This document shows, one piece after another, positions 26,564 through 36,087 of a stretch of 52,562 nucleotides of DNA. Location of the stretch: contig JAEZLW010000091.1 in the NCBI GenBank assembly GCA_023415145.1, positions 1 through 52,562 on the forward strand, read 5' to 3'. Under the pieces are notes generated by a model, which was not told the origin of the DNA, did no database searches, and saw only the letters and a program-made list of their open reading frames with translations. Source of the stretch: Bacillota bacterium (GTDB lineage Bacteria > Bacillota > Clostridia > Christensenellales > Aristaeellaceae). A program made the translations under genes and the position numbers. Positions within the stretch are counted from its first letter, which is position 1; the number at the start of each line of letters is the position of its first letter.

Positions 26564-28921
26564 TCATTTGTGAGGGGCGAGCAGGTAAGCCTTCCCGCCC
26601 TGGGCATCAAACACGAATCCAATGGGCGTACCCTCAAGCGGGACCTGTTCATCGCCGCACAACACCTGAAGCATTTCGCCGACGACCTCAACGGGGCCGT
26701 CAAACCGCGGCCTGACAATGGCTTTTTGAAGCTTTCCATCTTTCCAGGATATGTCCACCTCATGGCCTCCCCGGGCGCAAAGCCCGGTCACTTGACCCTC
26801 CGTCCATGAAAGAGGCAGTGCAGGAAGAAGGTGCAGCGCGATGTGGCTTTGCAGCAAACATTCAGCGATACCCGCCGCCGCGCCGAAGTTGCCGTCGATT
26901 TGGAATACAAAGGTAGCGTTGAGCAAATTGCGTGTGGTGGAATGGGCGATCATCCTTTGAATCCCCTGATCCGTCTTTTCGCGGTCCTTAAGCCTCGCGT
27001 GCAGGTTGATATACCAGGCAAGCGGCCAATGCTGTCTGCCGGCCCCATGCTCCATGCGTATTTGAAGCGTCTTGGCCACAGCCTGCAAAAGCTCCGGCGT
27101 GTCGCGCCAGTTGATGAAGGTGCCGGGATGACATGCAAACAGGTGGGACACATGGCCCATGCCCGGTGTCAGTTCCGGATACTCCTTGTCCCATTCCAGA
27201 AGCTGTCCCTTTGATCCGATTTGGTCTTTTGGCAGCCGGTCGATGATATCCTGCCAGACGGCCGTAAGCTGTGGGTCCTTGTTAAGAAGCAGGCTGATTT
27301 GAATGCATGCGGTGAAGAATTCCCGCAGGATCTGGTTATCCATCGCTGGTGCAATGCAGATGGGCGTGTCATAGCCATCCGGCAGCAGATAGCGGTTTTC
27401 GGGCGAAATGGAGGGGCATGTCACAAGCTTTCCGTCCACTTCCATCAGGAAATCTTCATAAAAAAGCGCCATGTCCCGAAGGATGGGGTACATATCGCCA
27501 AGGAAGCCTGCATCCCTGGTATACAGGTAGTGCTCCCACACGTGCAAGCCCAGCCATGCGCTGCCCGTTACCCAGGGCATTGCGGCCATATACCAATCCT
27601 GCGGCGCGCAATCCCCGTAAAAATCAGTATTGTGATGGCAGACCATGCCGCGCATGCCGTACATGGTACGCGCCGTCTCAAGGCCCCGCGCGTGCACCTT
27701 TTTGATAAGGTCCATCAGCGGCATGTGCAGTTCCGACAGGTTGCACACCTCAGCCGGCCAATAGTTCATCTGCAGATTGATGTTGATGGTATACTTGCTA
27801 TCCCACATGGGCATGAAATCGGCATTCCAGATGCCTTGCAGGTTTAGCGCTGCGCTGTCCTCACGCCCGCCTGAGACCATGAGGTAGCGGCCAAACTGAA
27901 AGTACAGCGCTGCCAGCGCGTGGTCACCTTCACCGGCTGCAGCCTTTGCAAGCCGTCTGTCTGTGCTTTCCTCCGGCGACGGGCCAAGATTCAGCACGCA
28001 CCTTACCATTAGCGCCGAAAAATCGGCGATGTGAGCAGCCCGAAGGGCATTGAAACCTTCAGCTTGTGCCGCTTGTAGGAGCTCCATCGCATCCCCTACA
28101 GGATCATCTGAGCGGTTGGAGGTTGAGGATGCCAAATACAACACTACTTCGCTGCAATTGCGGGCCAACAATTGCGAGGCGGGATTGAGCAGATCCCCGT
28201 CGCATAAAACCCTGACCGCCGCCGCGAACTTAACTTCGGCATCGTGGCCTAGCATGAGGATCGTGTGCCCGTCCGTTACGCGTATGGAGTCGGCGTTGAT
28301 CGCTCCCCAGCCTCCTCCATTCACCTTGCGGCCCGGCCTTCTGTCGTCCTGTGCAACAGCGTCGGATGTCGGGGTGCGGTTCATCATCACATCCAGATTG
28401 ATGGCGCCGGGCACGGAGCTTGCAAGACGGATGCACATCACCTTGGCCGGATGGCTGATGAACATCTCCCGCTGATAGCGTACGCCGTCCTGTGTGTGAT
28501 CGATCTTCAAAATACCCGTCATCAAATCCAGGTCGCTTGCGTACGCTTCCGCCTCACCGCTATCCGGCAGCCAGCCAAGCACAAAGGGAAGATGCCGGTT
28601 CTATGCCAGGTTAAGGGTGCCCAGCGGTGAATAGTGGCGCATGCAGCCGGGCGTCCCGGCCATATATTGCATAATCAGTTCCTCGGCATGGTACATGTCC
28701 CCCGAAAGCACAAGACGCCTGATTTCCGGAAGCTTATCTTTGAGCGAAGGGTTGTTGCGGTCCATGAACGTGCCGTACCACAGGGAGTCATCGTTCAGTT
28801 GGATGCGCTCCACGCCTGTATGGCCATAAACCATGGCACCCAGCCTGCCATTGCCAAGGGGCATGGCGTCATGCCATACATTGGCCGGGGTGTTGTAGCG
28901 AAGGTGAAATGGATGTTCCAT
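26564..28921 (-). pseudogene. GH95-type alpha-L-fucosidase interrupted by an in-frame TAG
   Basis: A full-length GH95-like enzyme (786 codons; family usually 750-800) is encoded if one TAG at 28601-28603 is read through. ATG 28921 follows GGAGTG. The first 106 codons give the N-terminal domain start (MPLGNGRLGAMVYG, LNDDSLWYG, HYSPLGTLNLA). After the TAG the same frame continues without a gap (NRHLPFVLGWLPDSGEAEAY...) through the (alpha/alpha)6 barrel to IDGNFGAAAGIAECLLQSH. There is no frameshift. Other genes here end with TAG (GH43, tctC, AraC), so general recoding is unlikely; a nonsense mutation or sequencing error is simplest. A shorter product from GTG 28582 would lack the N-terminal domain. 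No signal peptide; next to a fucosidase/arabinosidase cluster. Confidence 0.85.
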
Positions 28922-28957
28922 GGGATTCACACTCCAGTTCGGTATGATGTATAAACC

Positions 28958-28987
28958 GGGCGAGGCTGCCGCAAGGCTGCCTCGCCC
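28958..28987 (-). repeat. Strong hairpin after the LplA-type binding protein gene
   Basis: Arms GGGCGAGGC (28958-28966) and GCCTCGCCC (28979-28987) with further inner pairing and a small loop. It lies between the binding protein stop (29013) and the GH95 start (28921). Only a weak T-rich tail follows on the minus strand, so partial termination or mRNA protection is more likely than a full stop. Confidence 0.8.
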
Positions 28988-29012
28988 AATTGCGATTGAT
29001 TTGAACAAATGG

Positions 29013-30656
29013 TTAATTTCCCTGCTTCTTCGCGACATCCTCCAGGTGCTTTTGGGTCATGAAGTCTTTGACCATTTCAAGGCCCGCTTCGCTGATTTCC
29101 TTCATGCCAGCAGCATAAGCGGCGTCGAACTCTGCATCATCCTTGGCGATGACCATCTGTGCCAGGTACTTGTTCCATATGTTCTTGATCTTGGCATAGG
29201 CCACGCCTTCGCTGCTGGTGGAATCCGGGTCCAGGCTGTCGAGCCCAAGGTTCCAGACATCAACGCCATATGCGCTGACGGATTTCTGATAGTCGGTATA
29301 GGCCTTGGGGGAAAGGGCGATCTTCTGCAGGCCGGCCCACTTGGAGCGCCACATGATAAGCCTTTGCTCAAAGCCATACTTGTCGGCGAAATTGGCGGCA
29401 TCATTCGCCATTTCGTTAAGGATCTCCGGCTTGTACTGGGGCATGCCATCCACAAAGTCAAAGGTGATACCTTCACGGCCAAAGAGGTTGGTCAATTGGC
29501 CTTGATCACTCCAGCAATACTGCAGATAGCGGATAATGCGTTCCGGGTTCTCGGCGTTCTTCGTGACCATGGAGGCTACCCAGCCTGCGCCTCTGCCGCC
29601 CGCATACTGAGGTTGTTTGCCCTCGTACTTGAAATACTCCAAAGGCATATATGTCTTGGATTCATCGTTGGTCAGCGCCATCACCTTGGGGTTATGGCCT
29701 TTCCAGATATCAATGGGAAAGCTGCCCGTGACGGCGTATTGTGCGGCATCGGTCGTCTCGCCAAAGTTTTCATGCTTCATCATCAACGTATCTACGCTGA
29801 TCAAGCCTTCCCGGTAGATCTGGTTCAACAGCCTGACGGCCTCAACGAAGTTGGGATTTTCGAAGATCATCTTGATCTTGTCGTTCTCCAAATACTGATC
29901 CCTGGCATAGGTTTCAGGCGCAAATATGCCGGCAAAATACTGTAGCGTATAGCTCCCTGCCAGCCCGAACTGGATCACATCTACCGGTGGCTCAATGGCA
30001 AAGGGCTTCACATCAGGATACTTTTCCTTGATATCCCGGAGCAGTTGCAGAAACTTTTCAGGTGTATCCACCACGGGGCTGCCAAGCCCTTCGTAGATGC
30101 CCTTTTGGATAAACAGAGGCCTGGCGTTGTGCCGTTCAATGGACTGTTCGAATTCTTCCACTGAAGTGAAGAAGGACGGCAGATAGTAGAGCTTCCCGTC
30201 CGCCTGCCTGTGGTAGGTTTTTACGTCCTCCGGAATCATGTCCATCAGGTCCGGCGAGTATTTTTCCGCCAGCTCGTCGATGGAATAGATCATGCCTGAT
30301 TCGATCAGCTTTTTTGTCTCGGGTGCGTACCACTCCATCACCAGCGCATCCGGCAAATCGTTGGAGGCGATCATTACGTTCAAATACTCTTTTTCATTCC
30401 CGGTCGGAATGATAATATTGGGTTTCACACCGGTGTCCTCGGTGATGTACTGCTCCACCAGGCTGCCGCGCCAGGGATACCCAGTTCCCCATGAGGCATA
30501 GAAATACTGATCGAACTCAAACGGTGAGGTGTCCAGCTTCCAGGACGGCTTTGCCTCCTCCGCGATGGCACTAAAAACCGTCATGAGCATAGTGACCGTC
30601 AACAGCAACACCAATACCCTGGCAAACAATCCGGTACGAACATTCTTCTTTTTCAT
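29013..30656 (-). CDS. Large extracellular oligosaccharide-binding protein (LplA/YtcQ type)
   Basis: Solute-binding protein of the long LplA-type family, 547 aa. ATG 30656 has GAAAGGAAA upstream. The signal peptide runs to about residue 33 (ends FSAIA-EEA), with no cysteine at the cleavage region. Typical features are SWKLDTSPFEFDQYFYASW near the mature start, NDLPDALVMEW, IPEDVKTYHRQADGKLYYLPSF and the C-terminal LEDVAKKQG tail. It is the third gene after two permeases and before the GH95 gene. It probably captures fucosylated or arabinosylated oligosaccharides for the cytoplasmic hydrolases encoded alongside. Confidence 0.92.
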   Translation of the reverse strand: MKKKNVRTGLFARVLVLLLTVTMLMTVFSAIAEEAKPSWKLDTSPFEFDQYFYASWGTGYPWRGSLVEQYITEDTGVKPNIIIPTGNEKEYLNVMIASNDLPDALVMEWYAPETKKLIESGMIYSIDELAEKYSPDLMDMIPEDVKTYHRQADGKLYYLPSFFTSVEEFEQSIERHNARPLFIQKGIYEGLGSPVVDTPEKFLQLLRDIKEKYPDVKPFAIEPPVDVIQFGLAGSYTLQYFAGIFAPETYARDQYLENDKIKMIFENPNFVEAVRLLNQIYREGLISVDTLMMKHENFGETTDAAQYAVTGSFPIDIWKGHNPKVMALTNDESKTYMPLEYFKYEGKQPQYAGGRGAGWVASMVTKNAENPERIIRYLQYCWSDQGQLTNLFGREGITFDFVDGMPQYKPEILNEMANDAANFADKYGFEQRLIMWRSKWAGLQKIALSPKAYTDYQKSVSAYGVDVWNLGLDSLDPDSTSSEGVAYAKIKNIWNKYLAQMVIAKDDAEFDAAYAAGMKEISEAGLEMVKDFMTQKHLEDVAKKQGN

Positions 30657-30733
30657 GATAATTTCCTTTCTTGTGTTGGATGCACCATCGATTTCCCGAG
30701 CTTTTTGAACCAATCCCGATTCAATAATACCGG

Positions 30734-30754
30734 AACGCATGCGCCATCTGCGTT
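30734..30754 (-). repeat. Small inverted repeat upstream of the binding protein gene
   Basis: AACGCA (30734-30739) and TGCGTT (30749-30754) in the 122-base gap between the LplC-type permease stop and the binding protein start. Weak hairpin; listed because most binding protein genes here are bracketed by such structures. Confidence 0.3.
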
Positions 30755-30778
30755 GAAAACCAGTATGGCAGCACATAC

Positions 30779-31657
30779 TCACCCTTTCAGCGATCCGATC
30801 ATCACTCCCTTCACGAAATACTTTTGCAGGAACGGATACGCAATGACAATAGGAAACGCGGTAATGACCATGGTCGTCAGCCGTATGGATGTGGAACTGA
30901 TTCGATACGTTAGTGCATAGCTTGCGGCTCGTGGATTCACGCTGGCCGATTGAATAGACTTGACCAGATACTGCTGCAGGGTTTGCAACCTCCTTCCGCC
31001 GTACAGCATCGCGTCAAACCATGAATTCCAATGGGCAACACCGTTAAACAATACAATCGTCGCCAGAATCGGCATGGAGACAGGCAGGATCAGCCGGAAG
31101 AAGATTTTGATGTCATTGGCACCGTCAATCTTGGCGGATTCCTCCATTTCTGCTGGGATGCCCCTGAAAAACGCCATCATGATGAATGCGTTGAATGCGT
31201 TGAAAAGATTTGGAATGATGAAAACAAGAAAACTCCCTTGCAGCTTTAGCCCATGTGCAATCAAAAGATAGCTGGGAATCAAGCCGCCGCTGAAGTACAT
31301 TGTTACCAAAGCCATCCCGATAAAAAACCGACGCCCGAGCATCCACTTTTTTGAAATCCCATAGGCGAACGCGGCGGTAAACAGCACTGCACTCATACTG
31401 CCAATCAGCGTACGTGCCACGGTAATGAAGGCGGCGTTCAATATTTCCTTGTCCTTGAGCACATAAATATAATTGACGATGGAGAATTGCCTGGGCAACA
31501 GGTATACTGGCCCCTTCAGCAAATCAACCGGATCGTTGAGCGAGGAAATAATGACATAGTAAAACGGATATAGGGTGATCAGCATGATCACGCTCATGAA
31601 GAGCAAATTAAAAATATTGAAGACCCTGTCTCCATCCATATTACGGCGCTTGTGCAT
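30779..31657 (-). CDS. Carbohydrate ABC transporter permease, LplC/YesQ type
   Basis: Permease of 292 aa with six hydrophobic segments. EAA loop EMEESAKIDGANDIKIFFRLILPVSMP; family landmarks TMYFSGGLIPSYLL and HWNSWFDAMLYG; C terminus KGVMIGSLKG. It starts at ATG 31657 with AAAGGGGGG upstream, 14 bases after the LplB-type permease stop. It forms a heterodimer with that protein. The ATPase is not in the window. Confidence 0.94.
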   Translation of the reverse strand: MHKRRNMDGDRVFNIFNLLFMSVIMLITLYPFYYVIISSLNDPVDLLKGPVYLLPRQFSIVNYIYVLKDKEILNAAFITVARTLIGSMSAVLFTAAFAYGISKKWMLGRRFFIGMALVTMYFSGGLIPSYLLIAHGLKLQGSFLVFIIPNLFNAFNAFIMMAFFRGIPAEMEESAKIDGANDIKIFFRLILPVSMPILATIVLFNGVAHWNSWFDAMLYGGRRLQTLQQYLVKSIQSASVNPRAASYALTYRISSTSIRLTTMVITAFPIVIAYPFLQKYFVKGVMIGSLKG

Positions 31658-31671
31658 TACATACCCCCCTT

Positions 31672-32649
31672 TTAAAACAGGCTATCGCCAGTCAGCTTCT
31701 TTGATGTGAAGTTTGCACCGGATAAAAGGATTACTGCAGCAACCGACCGGAACAGGCCCACGGCTGTCGCATACGAGTACCGGGACTGTATGATGCCCAT
31801 CTTGTACGTATAGGTATCCACGATCTCCGTAGCATCCTGTATGATGGAATTGGACAGCAGGTACAGCTGCTCAAACATGCCGAAGTTTGCGCTGATCAGG
31901 CCGCCGATGCTGAAAATTAGCATGATGACAATCGTGGGCTTGATGGACGGCAGCGTAATATATCGAATCTTTGCGTAACGCGACGCACCGTCCACCGTCG
32001 CCGCTTCATACATCCCTTGGTCGATGTTTGTAATCGCGGCAATGTATATGATGGCATTCCAGCCAAAGGATTTCCATAGCTGTGATAAAACAATCAGCGC
32101 CGGAACATACCTGGGTGTAGCCAGAAACGGCACAGGCTCCTTCACAATGCCCAGCGACAGCAACAGCCCGTTGATGGGGCCGTTGTCCACTGCAAGCAAT
32201 AGATGAATGAAACCGATCACAAAAACCCACGAAATGAAGTGGGGCAGGTAGCTTACCGTCTGAACGAATTTCTTGAATTTTGTACGGTATATTTCATTGA
32301 GCAAAATTGCAAAAAGGATCGGAAAAGGAAAGCCAACCGCCAGGTTCAGCAGGCTGTAGAGGATTGTGTTCCAGAGCGACGCCAGAAAATATTTGTCTGA
32401 AAAAGCCTCAACAAAGTTGGCCATTCCCACCCACGGGCTTTTGACAAAAGCCTGCAGCGGACCCAAATACGGATTGTATTCCTGAAATGAGATGACCAGG
32501 CCAAGCATGGGAATATAATTGAAGATGATCATCCAGAGCACCACTGGCAGCACCAAGATCATCAGGTATCTCTGGCTCCAAAATAGAGACCAAAACGTTT
32601 TTTTGATTTTGCGGGAATGTATGCTGCTTACCGCAACGTTTCGCTGCAT
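31672..32649 (-). CDS. Carbohydrate ABC transporter permease, LplB type
   Basis: Permease of 325 aa; ATG 32649 follows AAAGGAG, and a longer reading to 32718 is rejected because it runs into the promoter. It has a basic N terminus, then VLPVVLWMIIFNYIPMLGLVISFQEYNP, the standard LplB opening, and the EAA loop MYEAATVDGASRYAKIRYITLPSIKP. It ends ...FTSKKLTGDSLF. First gene of the LplB-LplC-LplA-GH95 operon, divergent from the AraC regulator at 32954. Confidence 0.94.
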   Translation of the reverse strand: MQRNVAVSSIHSRKIKKTFWSLFWSQRYLMILVLPVVLWMIIFNYIPMLGLVISFQEYNPYLGPLQAFVKSPWVGMANFVEAFSDKYFLASLWNTILYSLLNLAVGFPFPILFAILLNEIYRTKFKKFVQTVSYLPHFISWVFVIGFIHLLLAVDNGPINGLLLSLGIVKEPVPFLATPRYVPALIVLSQLWKSFGWNAIIYIAAITNIDQGMYEAATVDGASRYAKIRYITLPSIKPTIVIMLIFSIGGLISANFGMFEQLYLLSNSIIQDATEIVDTYTYKMGIIQSRYSYATAVGLFRSVAAVILLSGANFTSKKLTGDSLF

Positions 32650-32716
32650 TCGTCCAGCACTCCTTTGCCAAAGACTGCGATCCTGTATGGAATTTCCTGC
32701 ACATTCGAATGATTTC

Positions 32717-32745
32717 ATTATATACGACCATTAGCAATGTGAGAA
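32717..32745 (-). promoter_or_regulatory. Promoter of the LplB-LplC-LplA-GH95 operon
   Basis: Minus strand TTCTCA (32740-32745), 17 bases, TATAAT (32717-32722). It gives a leader of about 60 bases. The weak -35 fits activation by the divergent AraC protein. Confidence 0.6.
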
Positions 32746-32836
32746 TTCATTGTTTTTGCACAGCATTCACTATTTTCGCTTTTCTGAATGTCAATTGAGT
32801 ACAGACGTAACGTATCATGTATTTTCATCAATTATG

Positions 32837-32864
32837 CTGCAAGCAAATCGAAGTATGCTATAAT
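32837..32864 (+). promoter_or_regulatory. Promoter of the AraC regulator
   Basis: TATAAT at 32859-32864 preceded by an extended TGC; weak CTGCAA -35 at 32837-32842. It lies in the 304-base divergent intergenic region, which holds no gene. Confidence 0.5.
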
Positions 32865-32953
32865 GGTCAAAGATGTTATTCGGAATGCCGTCCTGTTAGG
32901 CGGTATTGGCAGAAGTTCTGTTTGAATTAGTTGGATAAGGAGGCCATGAGTAT

Positions 32954-33817
32954 ATGGATGGCTCCGTGAGCTTCAGCATAGGCGATCTGCTCAGAATCCA
33001 GGAAATTGGTTTCCATACGGTTCATGCCCCTTACGCTCATCCTGACCGAAAGCTTGATTGGAATGTGTTTTTTTACGTTGTCAATGGAGAAATGCAGGTA
33101 TGGGAAGAAGGAAAGGAATATGTAGTATCAGGCGGCCAGTTTCTTTTCCTAAAGAGCGGATTGCATCACTGGGGCGAACCTCATGCACCGGCAGGCACTA
33201 GCTGGTATTGGATTCATTTTTACAATACGCCTTTCCATTATCCGGAGTTTAAGCTGCTGTTAAGCTCATTCCAAATCATATCGTACGAAGACTACAACAA
33301 GTTCCTAAGGCTCCCGAAGCACGGCAGCATGCTCAAATCCCAGATCATTGAAAGCAAACTTGATTCCATGAATCGGCTGTTTAACTCAACCGATCCATTC
33401 CGGTCAATCCTGCTAAGCCTGCAGTGCATGGAACTTTTTCTGGATTTGTTCAAGGAATCCACTAGCAACGGACCGTTGTCCAAAGCCGACAGAACTGTCC
33501 AAAGAGTGATTGAATACATAGAACACAAGGAAACGCACAGCCTTAAATCAAAAGAGCTCCAGGATCACCTTCAAATGAACTATGCCTACCTGTGCAAAGC
33601 GTTTAAGGCAAAAACAGGCAGCACGATTCACGACTACAACACCCAGGTGTTCGTCAACAAAGCAATGAAAATGATGAGGGATACCAACAAAAACATTTCT
33701 GAAATCAGCGACCTGCTGGGATTCAGCAGTCCCTTTTATTTCAGCAGGGTTTTTAGGGAAATCGTTGGGTATTCGCCGTCTGATTATTATAGAAAATATA
33801 CGATGATAGAAGTATAG
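32954..33817 (+). CDS. AraC-family transcriptional regulator with cupin sensor
   Basis: 287 aa. ATG 32954 follows AAGGAGG by 10 bases. The N-terminal cupin domain (about residues 15-140: HPDRKLDWNVFFYVVNGEMQVWEEG, HHWGEPHAPAGTSWYWIHF) binds an effector sugar, and the C-terminal AraC double helix-turn-helix (about 185-285) ends with ISDLLGFSSPFYFSRVFREIVGYSPSDYY. It is divergently transcribed from the LplB-LplC-LplA-GH95 operon, which it probably activates. Stops with TAG. Confidence 0.94.
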   Translation: MDGSVSFSIGDLLRIQEIGFHTVHAPYAHPDRKLDWNVFFYVVNGEMQVWEEGKEYVVSGGQFLFLKSGLHHWGEPHAPAGTSWYWIHFYNTPFHYPEFKLLLSSFQIISYEDYNKFLRLPKHGSMLKSQIIESKLDSMNRLFNSTDPFRSILLSLQCMELFLDLFKESTSNGPLSKADRTVQRVIEYIEHKETHSLKSKELQDHLQMNYAYLCKAFKAKTGSTIHDYNTQVFVNKAMKMMRDTNKNISEISDLLGFSSPFYFSRVFREIVGYSPSDYYRKYTMIEV

Positions 33818-34125
33818 ATGTGAAAGTATCTTTCAGGGACTTGCATTGTATACTTTTTTCGGAAATGTCGAAAAATCTTTATATTATGGAATGCTTATAG
33901 AACAATGCGATGTAACAATTATCTTTGCAGACAAATCAGTCAGCCGCCTGTCAAGTTGGTTCATCATTTCAATATAAAAATCCAAAAGCTGCGCTGTTTA
34001 TGTATACAAATAACCTACAATAATGTATACTAATACGCCTTTATGGATGCAATATTGTGCATTTTCTGGCATTCAGCCCTCACCAGTTGCCTTTCTTGAA
34101 CCTTTCTTAACAAAAAATTTTTTGG
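33818..34125. promoter_or_regulatory. Intergenic region with multiple GTATAC boxes
   Basis: No gene seen. GTATAC occurs at 33848-33853, 34002-34007 and 34025-34030, with a fourth just after the GntR promoter at 34161-34166. Flanks share a TGTATACWA form. Four copies in under 350 bases is far above chance for a 6-mer, so these are probable operators of the adjacent GntR protein. Confidence 0.55.
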
Positions 34126-34166
34126 TTGACAAAAAATTGCCACCCTTCTATAATCATACTGTATAC
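34126..34166 (+). promoter_or_regulatory. Consensus promoter and operator of the GntR/TRAP operon
   Basis: TTGACA (34126-34131), 17 bases, TATAAT (34149-34154): a perfect sigma-A promoter. GTATAC at 34161-34166 overlaps the predicted start point, the classic place for a repressor. Autoregulation is inferred. Confidence 0.8.
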
Positions 34167-34204
34167 TATATCATGACAAAATTGTATTCTATGCTGAGTT
34201 GGTG

Positions 34205-34897
34205 ATGTTGATGGAATCTAAACCGGGACTCGTTCAAATTGCTTATGAAAGAATACTTCATGATATCCTGACTTTTAAGCTTAAGCCAGGTGATTCCGTA
34301 TCCGATTATCAAATTTCCAAGGAATTGGGCATGAGCCGAACCCCTGTCAGGGAGGCTATCCGCAAGCTGATATACGGGTCCCTTGTTGTTCAGGGAGTCG
34401 GAAAGGCTGTTGTCGCGGATATTTCGGCTGAGGATATTATGGAAATCACGGAGTTGAGAAGCGCACTGGAGAAGCAGGCCGTTGAAATTATACTGACAAG
34501 AAAACCGCTGCCGCAGGATAAAATTGCACAGATGCGATTCTTGAACAATGAATTGCAAAATGCAGTTATGTATCGAGATTACAAGCAGAATTTCGAGATT
34601 GAAGACCAGTTTCATATGCTGATCGTGGAAGGTTCGCAGAACAAGCGCATCATAGAAACCTACAAGCAGCACCACCTGCTGATTGTGCGCGCCCGCTGGT
34701 TGTCATTGTTTTATCCTGTTTATGATCCAACCATCAAAGAGCATGAAGACATCATCAACGCTATTGAGCAAAGAGACAGGGAGGCTGCTTTTTCTGCATT
34801 GAGCAAGCATATGGAAAGCTCCTACCGGCATTTCAGCCGGGTGTTTACGGATCCGGAAATTAGGGAGGCTGCAAGATTTGTTGCTTCTCTGAAATAA
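34205..34897 (+). CDS. GntR-family regulator, FadR/FCD type (with TRAP operon)
   Basis: About 230 aa. The frame opens with TTG 34199; ATG 34205 or 34211 is more likely, with only a weak SD. N-terminal winged helix (YERILHDILTFKLKPGDSVSDYQISKELGMSRTPVREAIRKL) and C-terminal FCD ligand domain with the metal/ligand histidines in FHMLIVEGSQNK, EHEDIINAIEQRD and KHMESSYRHF. It precedes dctP by about 100 bases in the same direction. It likely represses the TRAP genes and itself via GTATAC sites and is relieved by the transported acid. Confidence 0.93.
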   Translation: MLMESKPGLVQIAYERILHDILTFKLKPGDSVSDYQISKELGMSRTPVREAIRKLIYGSLVVQGVGKAVVADISAEDIMEITELRSALEKQAVEIILTRKPLPQDKIAQMRFLNNELQNAVMYRDYKQNFEIEDQFHMLIVEGSQNKRIIETYKQHHLLIVRARWLSLFYPVYDPTIKEHEDIINAIEQRDREAAFSALSKHMESSYRHFSRVFTDPEIREAARFVASLK

Positions 34898-34999
34898 ACA
34901 CTCTATGCGTATTAGGAAAGGGGGCCGGAAGTGCTGGCTAATCGCAAAGGCTGTAACAATAAGGCTCAGACAAATCAGTTGCTTGAAAGGAGCGTTCCC

Positions 35000-35995
35000 A
35001 TGAAAAAGGCATTGGTATTTCTGGTTGTATTGTGCTTGCTTCTCACCGCGGCTTCTGCTATGGCTGAAGGGTACACTTTGAAAATCGGGCATGCACAGGC
35101 TGAAACCCATGTGCGTCATGTTTCCCTGCTTGCCTTTGAAAAGATGGTGGAGGAGAAAACCAATGGAGGGATCCAGGTTGAGCTTTTCGCCAATGGCCAG
35201 CTGGGTACGGAAAAAGAGATGCTTGAAAGCGTCAAGCTGGGTACGCTGGAAGGCATGCGCGGCGGACAGTTGGACTTCCTTCCGGAGCTCTACATCTTCA
35301 CACTGCCCTTCCTGTGCGAGACATCTGAACAGGCGAGCGCTTTGCTCAGCAGTGACATCGCACTTTCAATCTGCGAAGGCTCTGCCAAGGACAACATGCT
35401 GATCCTGGGCCTGGGCAACGCCGGCGGCTTCCGCCACTTTTCCAACAACGTGCGGCCCATTCAAACACCTGCAGACATGGCAGGCTTGAAGATGCGCACA
35501 CCTACCGGCTATGACACCATCGACCGTACTTTCAAAGCCTTAGGCGCATCAACAGTTGCGATTCCCTATGCCGAACTTTACATGTCCCTCAAGACGGGGG
35601 TAGTCGACGGCCAGGAGAATCCGGCTACCAATGTGGAAGGCATGAAGTTCTACGAGGTGCAGAAGTATTTCACCATGGTCGCCTACCAGTTCCATCCCGA
35701 TCCGTTCTATGTGAACCTTGACTGGTTCAACAGTCTGCCTGAGGATTATCAACAGATTGTGAGGGAATGCGCCATCGAGATGATGAAGGTCAATGACGCG
35801 TCCATTGCACAAGCCGAAGCAAAGGCAATCGAAGTGATCAAAGCGAATGCCCAGGTCTATTATCCCACCCCCGAAGAGCTTCAGGCTTTCAAAGATGCGG
35901 TGCAAGGTATCTATACCGACTATGTGGCGGAAGGGAAAATCACACAGGAACAGCTTGATAAGATTCGTGAGATCATTGCAAACGCAGGGAAATAA
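35000..35995 (+). CDS. dctP: TRAP transporter solute-binding protein DctP
   Basis: Exported DctP-family binding protein, 331 aa. ATG 35000 follows AAAGGAG. The signal peptide ends ASAMA-EG near residue 22 with no lipobox. Family features: KIGHAQAETHVRH near the N terminus, the ligand-carboxylate Arg166 in GLKMRTPTG, and VDGQENPATN. It works with DctQ and DctM, encoded next, in sodium-driven uptake of a dicarboxylate or sugar acid. A hairpin follows its stop. Confidence 0.95.
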   Translation: MKKALVFLVVLCLLLTAASAMAEGYTLKIGHAQAETHVRHVSLLAFEKMVEEKTNGGIQVELFANGQLGTEKEMLESVKLGTLEGMRGGQLDFLPELYIFTLPFLCETSEQASALLSSDIALSICEGSAKDNMLILGLGNAGGFRHFSNNVRPIQTPADMAGLKMRTPTGYDTIDRTFKALGASTVAIPYAELYMSLKTGVVDGQENPATNVEGMKFYEVQKYFTMVAYQFHPDPFYVNLDWFNSLPEDYQQIVRECAIEMMKVNDASIAQAEAKAIEVIKANAQVYYPTPEELQAFKDAVQGIYTDYVAEGKITQEQLDKIREIIANAGK

Positions 35996-36014
35996 TGCAT
36001 TCGCTCCCTGAACC

Positions 36015-36041
36015 GGGGAGAGGGCGTATCGCTCTCTCCCC
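36015..36041 (+). repeat. Hairpin between dctP and dctQ
   Basis: Arms GGGGAGAG (36015-36022) and CTCTCCCC (36034-36041), 20 bases after the dctP stop, with no strong T-run. Probably an mRNA 3' stabiliser or weak attenuator. Confidence 0.7.
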
Positions 36042-36087
36042 TCAATTCTATAAGCAGTCATTTCAGCCTAGGAAATGGGGTGTCGGC

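Noticed and set aside
26564..28921. Genome-wide TAG recoding (for example pyrrolysine) to explain the interrupted GH95 gene
   Set aside because: Several intact genes here end with TAG at the expected family length (tctC at 4653, AraC ending 33817, dctQ ending 36609, GH43 ending 26420), so TAG works as a normal stop.
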